A DNA stretch of 64,000 nt from Archegozetes longisetosus (lineage: Eukaryota > Arthropoda > Arachnida > Sarcoptiformes > Trhypochthoniidae), in contig JAEMBT020000008.1 in NCBI GenBank assembly GCA_018873245.2, positions 12,691,172-12,755,171 on the forward strand. The letters are read 5' to 3'. Below are positions 12,701-23,200 of this stretch, one piece after another. Under the pieces are notes generated by a model that saw only the letters and a list, made by a program, of their open reading frames with translations, was not told the DNA's origin and did no database searches. The translations under genes and the position numbers were made by a program. Every line of letters begins with the position of its first letter. Positions within the stretch are counted from its first letter, which is position 1.

Positions 12701-14534
12701 AAGCGGTAACCATTAGAATGAACTCTAGATGCATTGAAATTGTTCTCAAATATAACTTATTGATAAATAGGAGTGACTGCGAATATGAGTAAAACGAGTA
12801 CAGCTGAACAACACTACAAATACGAGTGTCAAAAGATATTTAACCTGCAAACTAGTATATACTCATCAAAAGAAGATTTTAGTACTGATGAGGAAGAAGA
12901 GGACGAGGAGTGCAATTCAGAACTTGAAGATATGGGTAAAGACTTAGAAGCAATGTTCCTCCAGAATAAGACTTCAGAAGAACTTGATTTTGAACGGGAA
13001 GAAGCCGAACGATTGGATTTTATTAAATCATTAAATGCTGAAAATTCAAAACTGACTAACGGAAATTGTAAAGAATCATACGAGGGAAAATTCTAAAGAT
13101 TACACGGACGTACGAATGTGACGGAAAATCTTATTCCAGAACTGAGTTTGTTAGAAAACCTGAAGTGATTGAAGCGTACGTTCGAATTAGAAAAACAAAG
13201 AATCAAGATTTCATCAAGAGATTGAGTTTGGTTGGGAATCACACTGAGAATGAAAATAGAGTTTTGAACAAGTCCAAAGTTTCTGATAATAAGCTAAAAA
13301 CAAAATCCAATACAAAAGTAGTCAAAGAAGCTCCAAAACTTGCCACAGAAATAACAAAAGTCGTCGAAGAAGTTCAAAATAATAGTTTCGAAATGAATAA
13401 AAACAGTCAAGTGAATGGTTTTAATGATTCAAGTTGTGATCTGAGCGAATTACCTGAAGAAGAAAACGAAGAACTAGTTCAAGTCGATGGTTTCAAACTT
13501 AGGTTTAATAAAAAAGTTATCGACGACGCAATTAAAATACAAATGGAAGAAAAGAGGCTTGAAATTGAAAAAGGGAAGCTGAACGAAATGATTTTAATGT
13601 CGAGTACTATCAGCCACGTAAGACTCAAAGGTGTAGAATTGATCCAATGGTCAAACTTAAAGATATTTTCGATCAAACAATACTTGAAGTAAGAAAATTG
13701 CAAGTATTGGATGAAAATATTGATATCTTCATGACACCAGTCAACAAGAAGGAGGTTCCAGATTATTATGAGATAATTGAAAATCCTATGGATTTGATGA
13801 CAATGAGGAAGAAAATAGCAGAAGGGAAATATACGACAAGAAGAGAATTTCTCAGTGATATTGAACTGATTTATTTAAATTCTGTTGAATATAGCGGTGC
13901 TGTTCATGAGTATACTCGAGATGCCAAAATCCTGCTCGAATTTTGTGTCAAAAAGTTTATTGATATGGATGAAGAGCTTTCACACTTAGAGAACGAGATC
14001 AATCCGATTCTGGCCAACGATCAAACCTATCGTCTGGCCTTTATTTTTGACTCAGTGATCGCTATCTACAAACAAATTCGTGAAATTGAGCCGTTATTCG
14101 ACATGAAATGTAAGCCTCTGTATAAAAACCATGTGAACCAAATTATTAATTTGAATATGATTGCGAAGAAATCAAAGGAAAAACAATATAAATCAATCGA
14201 AGCCTTTATGACCGACCTGGAACTTCTTCGAGACTACACTATCAAATCTTTTGGGCCTAATCACGACTTATCAAAAATAGCCAATAAACAAATTCTCATG
14301 ATAGCACGAACAACTATCGATCAGTTTTTGGACAAATTCAAAACTTATTTTCCAAATCTAGCTGAAAGTCATTTCGCATTTAAAAGTCGTTCAAGTTCTT
14401 GCTCGAATATCGATTCAAATCCAGTCGATGAAAATATTTCTAATAATTTCAATGTTGAGAAAGATCTGGAACTCACTGATGAAGAGAGTTCTCGAGCGAG
14501 AAAGAAATTATGTGTCGCTCCATTAGTGCCATAA
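9771..14534 (+). CDS. TAF1: Transcription initiation factor TFIID subunit 1 (TAF1)
   Basis: The scaffold subunit of nuclear TFIID, needed for promoter recognition by RNA polymerase II. Exons read: ~9771-9900 (5' edge unsure), 9962-10026, 10056-11461, 11525-11721, 11775-11889, 11943-12078, 12140-12453, 12519-12705, 12771-14534; introns are 53-65 bp and phases agree. Conserved blocks in order: GPAKYWYDLINLP, WEKEVIWDGD, WEDQIIWDYNAMDRIP, YSEEDPPLL, SPGQSQQAIETNMFRAPIF, PEECCAYYSAAIAEQ, APWNTTRAYIAS, KPEVIEAYVRIRKTK, then two bromodomain regions (13650-14000 and 14030-14370). Estimated length is about 1,440 residues, against roughly 1,900 in human. The frame is broken twice by one base (13087-13090 and 13592-13595), most simply missing homopolymer bases. 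The zinc knuckle between the RIR-TK block and the bromodomains is not found, nor is a clear TAND region. AATAAA lies at 14600-14605. Confidence 0.93.
13647..14000 (+). other. TAF1 bromodomain 1 with Ser in place of the acetyl-lysine Asn
   Basis: This region aligns well with bromodomain 1 of TAF1: FMTPVNKKEVPDYYEII, NPMDLMTM, then NSVEYSGAVHEYT. In the family the last block has YN, whose Asn contacts acetyl-lysine. Here it is YS (TAT AGC near 13893-13898). The rest of the domain looks well kept, so the Ser is not part of a general breakdown. Confidence 0.75.
14030..14370 (+). other. TAF1 bromodomain 2, strongly degenerate
   Basis: It follows bromodomain 1 directly (AFIFDSVIAIYKQIRE). The ZA loop lacks the P-D-Y-Y motif (LYKNHVNQII instead), and the binding-Asn block reads DYTIKSFGPNHDLS, so Phe or Ser stands where YN is expected. 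The helices still align by spacing. This suggests a structural remnant without normal acetyl-lysine reading. The alignment is from memory of the family. Confidence 0.6.
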
Positions 14535-14599
14535 ACTCAGACTTGTTCTTATGTACTATTCAGTTGTTGATAATGTAAAGTAAGCTCAGATTTTTATTC

Positions 14600-14605
14600 A
14601 ATAAA
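14600..14605 (+). terminator. Polyadenylation signal of TAF1
   Basis: AATAAA 66 bp after the TAF1 stop codon, on the coding strand. The gustatory-receptor gene converges from the right. Confidence 0.6.
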
Positions 14606-14937
14606 TAGTTGCCTAAACTTCTCATTAGGTCATGTTTTATAAGATCTTAAGTAATTTTCAATTTTTATAACTAATTCAATATTTTCATTACTATTGAAAT
14701 GACAGCTTTCATAAAATGTTGCAATAAGTATTAATTGAAACTAATTTTGGTTTTAAGTTAAACATTTATTGAGTGATTGTTTTCTGATTGAAATTAGTGT
14801 TATTTTTGGAATTGTTTAAACTTGATAAAATTAGTTGAAATGTTTGTTTTAATATTTTTGTGTAATGCATCAAAAAGATGTTTTGACAGAAAGTATGACT
14901 ATGTTAAGCAAATAATGTATTTTATTGATGGTTACGA

Positions 14938-16938
14938 TTAAATGGGGTTTTGAAATCTCCTGAGACTAACTTTGACGCAATGTTCGGCAACAAAAATAAT
15001 AAGAAAAGCGAGTGTTTGCAGGCAAAAGTGACAATAATAGGATAATAAATCGATGAATTGTATATTTTCAGTTAACAATAAGCAATAGATTGCATTAACT
15101 ATTATGAAAGCTCCCAACAGACTCTCGCCCAGCCAAACAACTATTAATATACAAAATGTATTCCTATAAAAACTTATTATATCTAGAATTTGTTGCCGTA
15201 ATCCATTTAGTCGTTCCAGTTGGCTTAATTCAGATTTGTTCTCATTCTTATTTAGTTGAATTTCTGACACCAATTGTTCGCATTTGCTACAAATCATTGC
15301 TGTCACTGAAACGTAGAACATCTGTTAGGAATAAAATATTTACACTTTAATTGTTTATTATTTTTGCTTAGCTTTTCAATTAGTTTGCGTTTGCTAATGA
15401 TAATTAAAGTTTTAAAAAATAACTTGTGGTAAGTGGTAAGTCAGTAAAACTTAACGCTTAAGTAGTCAAATTAAGTCTTAATAGCTCTGAATGTTTGGCT
15501 TTTACAGCTTTTTCCCTAACTTTCAAATCATATTTATTGTTATTGTCTTCAGTTTATTGCTTAAACGGAAATGAAGCAAATTCAAAGTAAAAAATCTTAT
15601 GCATTTTACTTAGAAATATTCATAAAACTTGATCGATAGAAAATAAGAGTGTTTTGCAATCATTGTTTAAGTACAACTATAACTTGTTAATATTTAGAAT
15701 TATGACGTAATCGGCTTTCAAGTTTAAACAAGTAAGCTTATATTTCAACATAAGTTTTATAGCGTAATCAATTGTCTTTGATTTTATTTTGCGAATGAGT
15801 GACTTTTCTGAAAAGTATGCAAATATTACTTTGACAGAGTGTGAAAATTTCTTAAAATTGAAATCGATAAACTTGAGCGTATCCTCAATCAAATAACTGA
15901 TTGAGTTGTAAGAATTTATTACATAAATTGTCCGTATTGTTTGTAGAGTAGTGGCAAGTTTTTCTCAGCTCTATTGAAGGTTTGAGAGAAATGATTACGT
16001 AGGCTATCGAGAATAACGTCAAACTAGCAATGTGTCATTCAGATTCAATGGAATCGTGTGATTGAAAATCAGGATATGGTTGTAAATCTACATTAAAGCT
16101 TATTAACTAATTGATCGATAAGATATTTGAGGAAATATAAGAAAAAGTGTTGACTGTTAGAGAAATTTAATTAGATTTGTCAATACCTTTCCAATTATGA
16201 GAATTAGAGCAATGAAATGTTGTAGTATTAAGTCAAAATAAAATATAGAATCAATCAAAAGATTAGATTCGATGTTTTCGAAGAATCGATTGGCAAAAAT
16301 AGTGAATCTGGTGTGATATGAATCCACGTCCCATTGAGTGATCACTAAAAATTGCTTATGAACTCTACTACGATTGAGAATCCGAGCAAAATGAACACAA
16401 GGACTGAATATAACCTTATATCAAATTTGACACTAATAGGCATCGGTCGCAGAAATGAGGACGACACTATGATTACTTCTTCGATTTGGCACTTCTTTGC
16501 GAAGAAAAAGATGACACATGAAGTGGCAGATATGCACTTGAGGGTTGTAATGAGTGAGGGGCATGAAGACACAGTTAAATATCTCCACTTTAGTAGTTGT
16601 AACATTATAGTGAATATAAATCTGAATGTATATATAGTTGTTAATATAATAGGTATTGATGATCTTAAGTTAAACCACCAACAATCACTTCTTGAGACCT
16701 CATTCTCTCCGTCCTCACTGTTCAAGTCGTGGACACTTCCAAAAGTGTACTTATCTGTTGCCGGTAGTGATAGTAATGGGAAGAAGCCAGTCAATTTCAT
16801 TATGAATATAATCCAATTATGAGTTTTAATATCAGAGAAGTTGATCAATGCGTGAGCGTTTGGCTTTATATTAGATCTTTTCTTGAACGGTAGGCATAGG
16901 CTTGAAAGTAATTTTTTCATTTCTTTTTTCAAATGCAC
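14938..16938 (-). CDS. Gustatory-receptor-like seven-helix protein, 3' end unresolved
   Basis: Two exons on the minus strand: 16938..16187 and 15321..14938, joined in phase 0 by a GT-AG intron of 865 bp (acceptor TTCCTAACAG). The first exon holds an N-terminal KLTGFFPL block typical of arthropod gustatory receptors and about four hydrophobic helices. The second continues the fifth, then an acidic/basic loop (SEIQLNKNENKSELSQLER) and two more hydrophobic helices. Total is about 379 residues, a normal family size. The conserved C-terminal TYhhhhhQF motif is absent: the frame stops after SLRRFQNPI. A GTTAGT donor just before (HCVK/) leaves room for a last exon that I cannot find before TAF1. One base is missing within exon 1 at the A-run 16347-16351. 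It would act as a ligand-gated chemosensory channel; the ligand is unknown. Confidence 0.65.
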
Positions 16939-18417
16939 AATTGACTAATAAACTAAACATATTTTATTCATCTAACACAAATGATAAGTCACAATCACTC
17001 TCTCGATATAATAAATGCGAAATTAATATTAGATTCGGAAAAATAAAGACTAAAATTATACAGATACATCAAAGAGTTGTTGGCATTCGGTTTGCTTATG
17101 GCAATAACTCATAACGAAATCGCCATAAGATTCTCTTAGTCACTAAAGTTTTAATAAAAAATGACAAATAGCTTTATATTTGTTCTCAGAATTGAACAGA
17201 AAAATCTTTAAGAAATCAATTTTTCAAGCTTATGTCTCGTGAAATAGTCAGTACTTAGACCCGAATTCTGTAGGATCTAATATGAAGTCACATGTTGTAT
17301 AAGTAGACCTGCATATAATTATGAAAATCACGTAAAATTAATATCTAATTAACATTCTGTGTTTGGTCGTGAGTCTCATTAATTCATAATGAATAGTACG
17401 TGCTCTTCAAAAATCAATACACGATTCCAATTATTTCCAGTTTGATATTAGGGCCAAACTAATTAAATTAGGTTTTATTTTTTATCGAATTCCCATTCTT
17501 TTTCTCTGGTGTTTAACTTGAACAGAATCTTGACCTTAAAGTCTTTGCACTTGATATGTTCATGAATAATAACAGAAATAATTTAGTTGCCAGAGAAGAC
17601 TTGAAAAATTGACTTCGATTGCTATGAAATGCTATCTAATCTATTTATTTATGCATATAATATAAATTTTTATGTAAAACCAACTCATAATTCTTGGAAA
17701 ATGCAGACAATTAGTACTCTCGACAGTTCAATACCTTCTGATTTTGTTCCTGCTCGATATCGTTTTCTGTATTAATGAAGTCTAAATTCAATTTATGGTT
17801 TGATGTCTCCTTTAGTCTGTTTATAAGCGAATTAATCCCATGGAGACTAGAACTCAAAACACTATTGATCTTGAGCGAGTTGATTAATAATTCATGTTTT
17901 ATCTTTTTCTCTAATCGAATTATATACTTTTGGGTATTTACCAAAAATTTAACCAAATATTTGAAAGCCAGGATTTTTTTGTCAACAGTTTTGTGTCAAT
18001 ATTTAAACATGAATGCATTGAAAGAACCTATTTCTTACAATTTCTTCTTGAGTATTGTGTGTATAATTCACAAGTTTATTCACACCAATACTCTAGCATT
18101 GAATTTAATGAGTTAATCAAAGAAATGGCAATAAAAGTTTTATGAGTGGAAACCTTTTTCAAACTTGACTCTATGTTTAAACTTACCAACACATCAGCAG
18201 TTTATCGGCTAAATCTTTGTAAATAAAATAACGCTTTTTTAAGATAAATCAACCAAGAACTTATTGATAAGTCTATTTATAGGTAAAGATATACTCAAGG
18301 ATGTTTCAGACTCTTCAGACAAAATAAGTTTTCTAAGAAAGAATTAATTGCATTTTGCGATCACCCATTCAAATAACTAATTAATCCATTATAAGAATAT
18401 GTAAATCTTAAACTATA

Positions 18418-18620
18418 AAAAGCTTGTTGCTATGCCTACGATGCTGATCAATTTGATGCAAAATTTGATCTATAATTTGTTTTGATTACTATATTGAATA
18501 TTCTGCATGTTTCTTAATATCTGAAGATATTATGGTCTAATGAAAAGCATATGACGAAAACACATCACTTCCAGTTGCTATCGACAATCATTAAAATTTT
18601 GAGTGCAATTTTGAAGACTC
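18418..18620 (+). repeat. Diverged dispersed repeat, copy 1 of 2
   Basis: Similar in the same orientation to 22981-23200, with shared runs such as TTGCTATG near the start, TCAATTTG, GAATATTCTG, GTTTCTTA and the CACATCA segment. By eye identity is around 70 percent, so the duplication is old. Its nature is unknown. Confidence 0.5.
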
Positions 18621-20489
18621 TTTTTATTTGAAGATTGGATCATTAAAATTGAGTTCTTCAAAGTGACTTTAAAGGTGACGACATTGACCTAAAATCAAAT
18701 AAGTCGATTTACTTTAGTTTCTGAGGTAATTTCTCTGTGTTTATCAGTTTGGCTGTTATGAACTTTAGTGATTATACGCTAACACGTTAGGAGTAGCTAA
18801 AACAATAGAAAAGCGAAAGCATTGCGTAACGAGGCTCTACTGAACACATATACACTCAAAAATTTCTAGGAATAATCGATTTCAATTGTAATAACAACTC
18901 TAATCAAACGCATAGAAACATTGGACAGGTTTTGCTATTAATACTAGAAATCAAAAATCCGAAGTATGTGTTTTATGGGAATTTCTCATTGAAACATGGT
19001 ATTTGAACAATCGCTTTAAATAAGCTGTAAATCCTTTTAATACAGGATACGCTGTATATTTAGAGGTTATTTGAGTCAAATATCTAACAGTTTTGCCAAT
19101 TAACAATCTATTGATATTTTTCGTACTTTTCCTGTTTTAAAACTTTTCCACAATAAACCCGTCATAAACAATAATAACCCTAATTTACTGCTTGCGTATT
19201 ATCGAAATATTTGAATAAATAAAGTAAAGCTATTTTGATCACGTCTTTAACACGCTAATCATTGTTTATTTGATATGTCTTTGACAAAAATAGTTTTTTT
19301 GAAGTAGAAATCTGCTGACATGACTATTGATATAAAAATTATTGCTCCGAATAACAAGAATATATAGTACATAGTAATTATGATAGCAATCTGATAGTAA
19401 TTATTTGAAAAGTTAAGCAACATTTTCAAGACGAAGCTCTAAATTTCTTATTGATTTCAACTTTCTCTTCAAAATGAACGTCTAAATAGGCTGTCTGGAT
19501 AAAAGCAGTCTTAATATGAAAAATTTTACATTTTTTCCTATCAAGTGTATACTTAAAATTAAATTAGAAGACGGATTTTATCGAAGAAAAACTTGTTTTT
19601 AACATGTTCAATGTGATTTGAACAGTGGCTCAGCCAAAGGAGTCGAGGATGCACAGGCACCTCCGATTCAAGTCTCTCGCCAACTTCACGTAAAATGTGT
19701 ACTTTTGAATATAAAATTTCAATTTGTAGCAATAATTGTTACGAAATAAAGCAAAAGCATGTTACAATTCAAACCTAAAACTATTACACACGAAAAAGTA
19801 TATTTAATCAAAGTTAATATGTGTGCACCCTTCTTACTCGAGATTTTCCAGCTTTTTAACTGGATTTGCAACAACAGATCAGTTGTTTTGTTTGAATGGG
19901 CGAAGCAAAAAGTATTTTCCATTTTGATTGAAGGATAAGTGAAACATCACGAGCTTTGCAATTAAATTAAAGCTATTTTGAGCGAAATTTCGTAGTTTTC
20001 AGGACACTTTTGTTCTGAATATCCAGTCGATAAAATATTTAAATAACAGTCGGAAAGCCCTTTATTTTCGAAACTGAGATCAAAGCCTCAAAGCTGATGA
20101 ATACAATTATTAGGTAAATATGACGCAAAATCGTAAAACCGCGTTTGAAGCACATTTACATTAGATAAAGAAAAACAAGTATTATTCTTGTCGAGTATGA
20201 CGTAAGTGTATATGCTCCTATCGAAAACTTTGTTTTGCATCAATGTCAATGTGAAAACATATTGTGTTTCAAAGTTTTGTTACCATATCGTTTGTACCAG
20301 TGCTTTGTTAGCTCTAATTTAGTTCTAGATTTGAATATTGTTTATATGATGCTATCTGATTACTGATAAATGAGTCCGAAAACATTTTCATTAGTGATTT
20401 GATAAACAAAAACAATAATCTCTGTGATTGCTATAAACATTATATAATATTTTTATTAGTCATAGAATCTATAGATATGAAGTATATGA

Positions 20490-20745
20490 ACGATAGCTAG
20501 ATATGAATAATAGTGTAGAGAAGCAGTCTAAGCTTAAAGCATAAATAGAGTAAACACTTTCAAAAGGTAGCTTCACTCTCATTAAGAGCATTAGCCCTAT
20601 TTGTAAAGTTAATTAACTATCAGTTTTATAATACTGAAATGCATTGAAATTTGTCAGGTTATTATGCTTTATTTAAACTATGTTTACAAATAAATAACTT
20701 GAAACCTTTATAACCTGGGTTATACTGTTTGCTCGCACTCTTATT
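20490..20745 (+). repeat. Diverged dispersed repeat, copy 1 of 2 (partner at 61.8 kb)
   Basis: Shares order and sequence with 61765-62005: AGAGTAAA followed by ACACTTTCAAAA, then TCACTCT, TTATTAATAG or similar, and near the end TATAACCTG.GTTATAC followed by a CACTC.TATTA run. This may be a transposon fragment or an old segmental copy; no ends were identified. Confidence 0.5.
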
Positions 20746-20977
20746 AATAGATCAATAACTTAAGATTAACCCTGAAAGTGGGAAGGCAAACTTGTTTAAC
20801 TCAGGAAATAAAGGAATTTCATTGAATTGCTTTGTGCAAATATAATTCTTATAACTTACAAGAATGCATTTGTTAATCAAAATAATAATTGCACAGTTCA
20901 TGCTTTCGTAAAAGATTCGATTGACAGATTTTTCCTAACTCTTCTATGATTGTGTCGTTTTCTCTAATCCCTAATTG

Positions 20978-21050
20978 AATCAAAAGCTATGAATCGAGAG
21001 CTATGAATCAAAAGCTATGAATCGAGAGCTATGAATCAAAAGCTATGATT
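20978..21050 (+). repeat. 28-bp tandem repeat
   Basis: About two and a half units of a 28-bp sequence built from alternating half-units, AATCAAAAGCTATG and AATCGAGAGCTATG. Local only. Confidence 0.8.
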
Positions 21051-21711
21051 CATAGCAGAATGACTCGATAAAAGTTTTGGATTTGCATTTTTTGTTTGTT
21101 ATCGAGTTAGAGGGCATTCGCAAAGTTAAAGATTGTGATATAAGCTTTTGTTTGGTTATGATAAGTCAATTTATGTCAATGTATGAATGAATGCAATCAG
21201 TTTTAAGTTTACGTTTATTTTCAAATTTACAACTTTCTCATCTTTCAAAATGAATTAAATATTTATAATTTACTTGAAGCTTACAAGCATTAGATTTTTG
21301 ATACAAAAATCAACGAAAAATGATAACAAATAAATTTTAAATTAGTCTCTGTCCCGTACGTCGGAAACAGTGTTGCGAAATATAACTTAAATTAGAAACA
21401 GTTCGTAACAAAGCATTATATTACAGACATCCTTTGTATTCAAATTTCGTATTAGTTTTCAAGTCAAGCAAACAATCGCTTATTCCTCTTTGACAATAGA
21501 GATGTTTTCAAAATAGTAATAAAACCTTTTACTTTGATGCACAGTAAAACAAAGTTATTACTGCTATAACTAGAGGGTCAATGCTATCTGTGAGACAATT
21601 ATCGGATGAATTTTTCGATAAAGTTAGGAAACTGTCGACGAGCCTTTAGTTTAAGGCAGAAAATCCATATCTAGAGGTCAGCGATCGTAATCTAAGCTCT
21701 TAGATAACCTT

Positions 21712-22239
21712 CTATATTCCATATTCTTCAATATCTTCATTGAGAACAGATAGTAGGCTTGATTTAGAGACTCTTCTCTTTGAAGACCATCTCCACTGTT
21801 GTTGTATTCTATAGTCACTATCATTAAATTCTCCCTGAAGTGCATTAATCCACGAATCAATGGCTCCAAAGTTATTGCCATCACTTTTCTCATTCAATTT
21901 TTCATTCGTGCACAAAACCATTGACAGAAAGTTTGAGTCACTGTATGAGAAAATACTGAATTCATGGTCTGGATCTTCATCAGATCGCTCGACTCGAGCC
22001 CTCTTTAGATTTACGATACAAAAGGGACGCTTTGCTGTAATTAGTCCCCAATGAGGATAAACAACAGCGAAATGTTCTAATGAGGTCTTATACACAACAA
22101 CCACTACTTTCTGATGATTTGCTTTCGAAAAGTTTTCAGTTTGGCTCCACTTCGATGAGATATACTTTGCGTTGAATGACACAATCTCAAGAACTCCCGA
22201 TTTAATTACTCCTAACTCTTTTGAATGCATTTCTATCAC
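21712..22239 (-). CDS. Probable PH-domain protein, 175 residues
   Basis: An open frame with normal coding composition. After a short N-terminus (MIEMHSKELG), a beta-rich region runs from IKSGVLEIVSF through HFAVVYPHWGLITAKRPF and HEFSIFSYSD. It then ends in a helix with the conserved Trp (AIDSWINALQGE), the layout of a pleckstrin-homology domain. That fold would bind phosphoinositides or a protein partner at membranes. The tail is Arg/Ser-rich (WRWSSKRRVSKSSLLS) and acidic at its end. No further exon was found on either side, so this may be a small single-exon protein or one exon of a larger adaptor. The domain call is by pattern only. Confidence 0.5.
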   Translation of the reverse strand: MIEMHSKELGVIKSGVLEIVSFNAKYISSKWSQTENFSKANHQKVVVVVYKTSLEHFAVVYPHWGLITAKRPFCIVNLKRARVERSDEDPDHEFSIFSYSDSNFLSMVLCTNEKLNEKSDGNNFGAIDSWINALQGEFNDSDYRIQQQWRWSSKRRVSKSSLLSVLNEDIEEYGI

Positions 22240-22980
22240 TTTTACTCAATATTATTCTCGTAAAAGTTAATTAAAACTTTTTATCTCATATTATGTAAAA
22301 CCTTTTTATCAGAAGACTTGGCTAAAAGTTGTCAACACTTTACGAAACTCTGTTAGCAGTCGTATAAATAACAAATAGAAATCTTCTTCTTCTTATTCGC
22401 ATTAATATAGCGATGAGAGTAAACAAACAAAACTGTGAAAACAAGTTGGGTTTTGAGGTGTGCCAATACTTAAGTACTGGATTTATGCTATGCATGACAT
22501 TGCGAACCAATGCCTATCATTCAGCATCGGTTGTTATGGGAGACTATGATGAAGATAGAGATTGCCTACAACTCCAATGAATTTCTTTGACTCACTCGGA
22601 AAATACTTCTATACTTTCATGGCTGGAAATTTTTAACAATTCATTCTGTCTTCACGTGATTCGCCGAGCTATGGATAATATGTTTTGCAGGGTTGTCTTC
22701 AATAATACACAATGACTCGAAAAATAATAGAACTATTTTTAGCTTGTCTTCTCCTACTTTACTACTTGTGTCTTTCATCTCTCTCCTCGTACTCTTCTCT
22801 CTGATCCTATTTCTCCACTGTCAGAGCACACAACGAGAAGATAATACGATCTTATGATTGCTTTTATGTGCTTTTCACTATGAATCATATATTTTCTCGA
22901 TTGTTATTAGCTTGACTTGACTTTTATTTTGAGAATAAATTTTCAATAGAGTACAGTTGGAAACTTATTAATTGTTGATA

Positions 22981-23200
22981 GCAACATGAAAACACCATTG
23001 CTATGTCAATCTGCTTGTGATGCGCATCAATTTGTTGTTGAATTTGAGTTGTAACTTGCTTTCATTACTGTACTCAATATTCTGTAAGTTTCTTAGTGTC
23101 TTTAATATTATAGTCTTATGGAAGCATACTATCACAACACATCAGTTCTGATTACTATCCACGATTATTAAGTTTTTGAATGTACTCGTAACTGTAGTAA
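22981..23200 (+). repeat. Diverged dispersed repeat, copy 2 of 2
   Basis: Partner of 18418-18620, same orientation. Confidence 0.5.

Larger units (their letters stand above)
16939..21711. other. Gene-poor stretch with old dispersed repeats
   Basis: No exon chain could be supported. Short open frames on both strands around 17711-18145 overlap each other and match no family I know. Parts of this stretch have diverged copies elsewhere: 18418-18620 resembles 22981-23200, and 20490-20745 resembles 61765-62005. A 28-bp tandem repeat sits at about 20978-21050. Confidence 0.45.

Noticed and set aside
13068..13084. A possible 17-nt GT-AG micro-intron that restores the TAF1 frame
   Set aside because: It fits the phase, but one extra A in the adjacent A4 run restores the frame equally well and keeps more conserved residues. 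Two other frame breaks in the window have the same one-base homopolymer solution.
16352..16822. 156-codon plus-strand open frame
   Set aside because: It is the antisense shadow of the gustatory-receptor-like exon.
17711..18145. Overlapping open frames on both strands
   Set aside because: They cover the same DNA, neither matches a known family, and no neighbouring exon supports either.
19620..19690. tRNA-like sequence (GATTCAAGTC box)
   Set aside because: A B-box-like match only; no A box at proper spacing and no cloverleaf could be drawn.
20978..21050. CRISPR-like short repeats
   Set aside because: A simple 28-bp tandem repeat without unique spacers, in a eukaryotic sequence.
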